From an uncultured beta proteobacterium (GTDB lineage Bacteria; Pseudomonadota; Gammaproteobacteria; Burkholderiales; Burkholderiaceae_B), in the NCBI GenBank assembly GCA_903924715.1, contig CAIYCP010000389.1:1-7944 (forward strand): a DNA stretch of 7,944 bases, given 5' to 3'. Positions 7,222-7,944 of this stretch are shown piece after piece. Below the pieces are notes generated by a model, which saw only the letters and a list, made by a program, of their open reading frames with translations, searched no databases and was not told where the DNA came from. Each line of letters begins with the position of its first letter. The stretch's first letter is position 1. Position numbers and translations under genes: made by a program.

Positions 7222-7944
7222 TTATTTGAGTGCCTGAATGCGATCCCAGTCGGCTTTTTGATAGCCGTACTGCTCGAAGGGGACTTTCTGCACAACGATT
7301 TTTCTAAACGCGTCTGTGTCAACTTCGATCACATTGATGCCTTTGGCTTTAAAGATGCCGACAAGTTCTTTTTCGCGGTCGGCAATGATGCGCGAGGATT
7401 TCGCAGCCGCCTCTTGCATCACTTCAGCAAACATTGCTTTGTCGGCGTCGTTCAGCTTTTTCCAGACTCCCCCGGCAACGATGGTGTTGAGGTGGTCTAC
7501 GATATGGCCTGTCAGAACAATATTTTTTTGTACCTCGTAGAACTTTTTAGCTTCGATCGTAGGCAAGGGGTTTTCTTGTGCTTCAACGGTTCCGTTTTGC
7601 AGGGCGAGGTAGACCTCGGCAAAGGCAATCGGTGAGGTGTTGGCGCCGCAAGCGCGAGGCATTGCGAGATAAGCGGGCACGTCTGGCACGCGAATCTTCA
7701 GGCCCTTCATCTCTTCGCAGGTTTTAAACGCACGGTTTGTCGTGGTGTGTCGTACGCCGTAATAGGTCGTGGCGACAATTTCATTTCCGCTACTCTTGGC
7801 GTAGCCGGCGTTCAATTCTTTATAGATGTCACTCTTGGTGTAGGCCAGTAGATGATCTACGCCGCGAAAGGTATAGGGGTAATAGGTGACACCAATGCGC
7901 GAAAAGTTTTTCGCTGCAAAGCTTGAGCCCGAGATAATGATGTC
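7222..7944 (-). CDS. dctP: TRAP transporter periplasmic solute-binding protein (DctP family), partial, 5' end outside window
   Basis: The C-terminal 240 residues of a periplasmic binding protein are visible; the frame stays open to the window edge at 7944. The family is about 320-340 residues, so the signal peptide and roughly 90 residues are missing. Recognisable parts, numbered in the fragment, are YYPYTFRGVDHL (21-32), GLKIRVPDVPAYLAMPRACG (81-100) with R85 as the conserved arginine that grips the ligand carboxylate, and FAEVYLALQNGTVEAQENPL (108-127), in which N125 is conserved. The stretch around PDVPAYLAMPRACGAN resembles binding proteins for glucuronate-type uronates as I recall them, which fits the manD and uxuB genes downstream. 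The exact ligand is not readable from sequence. This is probably the first or an early gene of the operon, since no promoter is visible within the window. Confidence 0.93.
   Translation of the reverse strand, partial: DIIISGSSFAAKNFSRIGVTYYPYTFRGVDHLLAYTKSDIYKELNAGYAKSSGNEIVATTYYGVRHTTTNRAFKTCEEMKGLKIRVPDVPAYLAMPRACGANTSPIAFAEVYLALQNGTVEAQENPLPTIEAKKFYEVQKNIVLTGHIVDHLNTIVAGGVWKKLNDADKAMFAEVMQEAAAKSSRIIADREKELVGIFKAKGINVIEVDTDAFRKIVVQKVPFEQYGYQKADWDRIQALK

Noticed and set aside
7218..7322. Longer start (TTG at 7322) for the small TRAP permease
   Set aside because: It would overlap about 100 coding bases of dctP, whereas an ATG lies 4 bases after the dctP stop.
7207..7635. 142-codon open frame on the + strand opposite the binding protein
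   Set aside because: It mirrors the dctP coding sequence; no motifs, and the dctP frame is strongly supported.
1..7944. Mobile element, CRISPR array, tRNA or phage-like system
   Set aside because: No repeats with spacers, transposase motifs, tRNA-like cloverleaf or phage genes were seen; the window is almost fully filled by metabolic and transport genes.

Overview
The window looks like the chromosome of a betaproteobacterium, most likely Burkholderiales and plausibly Alcaligenaceae. I infer this from the trpB-trpA-accD order and from an AccD protein that closely resembles Bordetella-type AccD as I remember it. Base composition looks moderate, but I did not compute it. No database search was possible.

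The left part (1-2406, + strand) is the end of a biosynthetic operon. It holds the 3' part of trpB, all of trpA and all of accD. trpA and accD overlap by 4 bases (ATGA), which suggests translational coupling. These genes make the last two tryptophan enzymes and the zinc-finger carboxyltransferase subunit of acetyl-CoA carboxylase.

The rest (2399-7944, - strand) is a tightly packed catabolic operon. In transcription order it holds a TRAP solute-binding protein (5' end outside the window), the small TRAP permease, the large TRAP permease, an enolase-superfamily D-mannonate dehydratase (ManD) and a UxuB-type D-mannonate/fructuronate oxidoreductase. Gaps between the genes are about 4, 17, 2 and 27 bases. 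Together they suggest uptake of a hexuronate or related sugar acid by a sodium-driven TRAP system. UxuB would interconvert D-fructuronate and D-mannonate, and ManD would dehydrate D-mannonate to 2-keto-3-deoxy-D-gluconate. Uronate isomerase, KDG kinase, KDPG aldolase and a regulator are not in the window and may lie upstream of the binding protein.

The two operons converge and their last genes overlap by 8 bases, so no intergenic spacer exists. In many relatives folC follows accD; here the sugar-acid operon takes that place, which marks a rearrangement or insertion point. There is no gene-free stretch over 300 bases. I saw no tRNA, rRNA, CRISPR array, insertion sequence or clear promoter. I found no undescribed system: the interest lies in the junction, the pathway make-up and several odd protein details.
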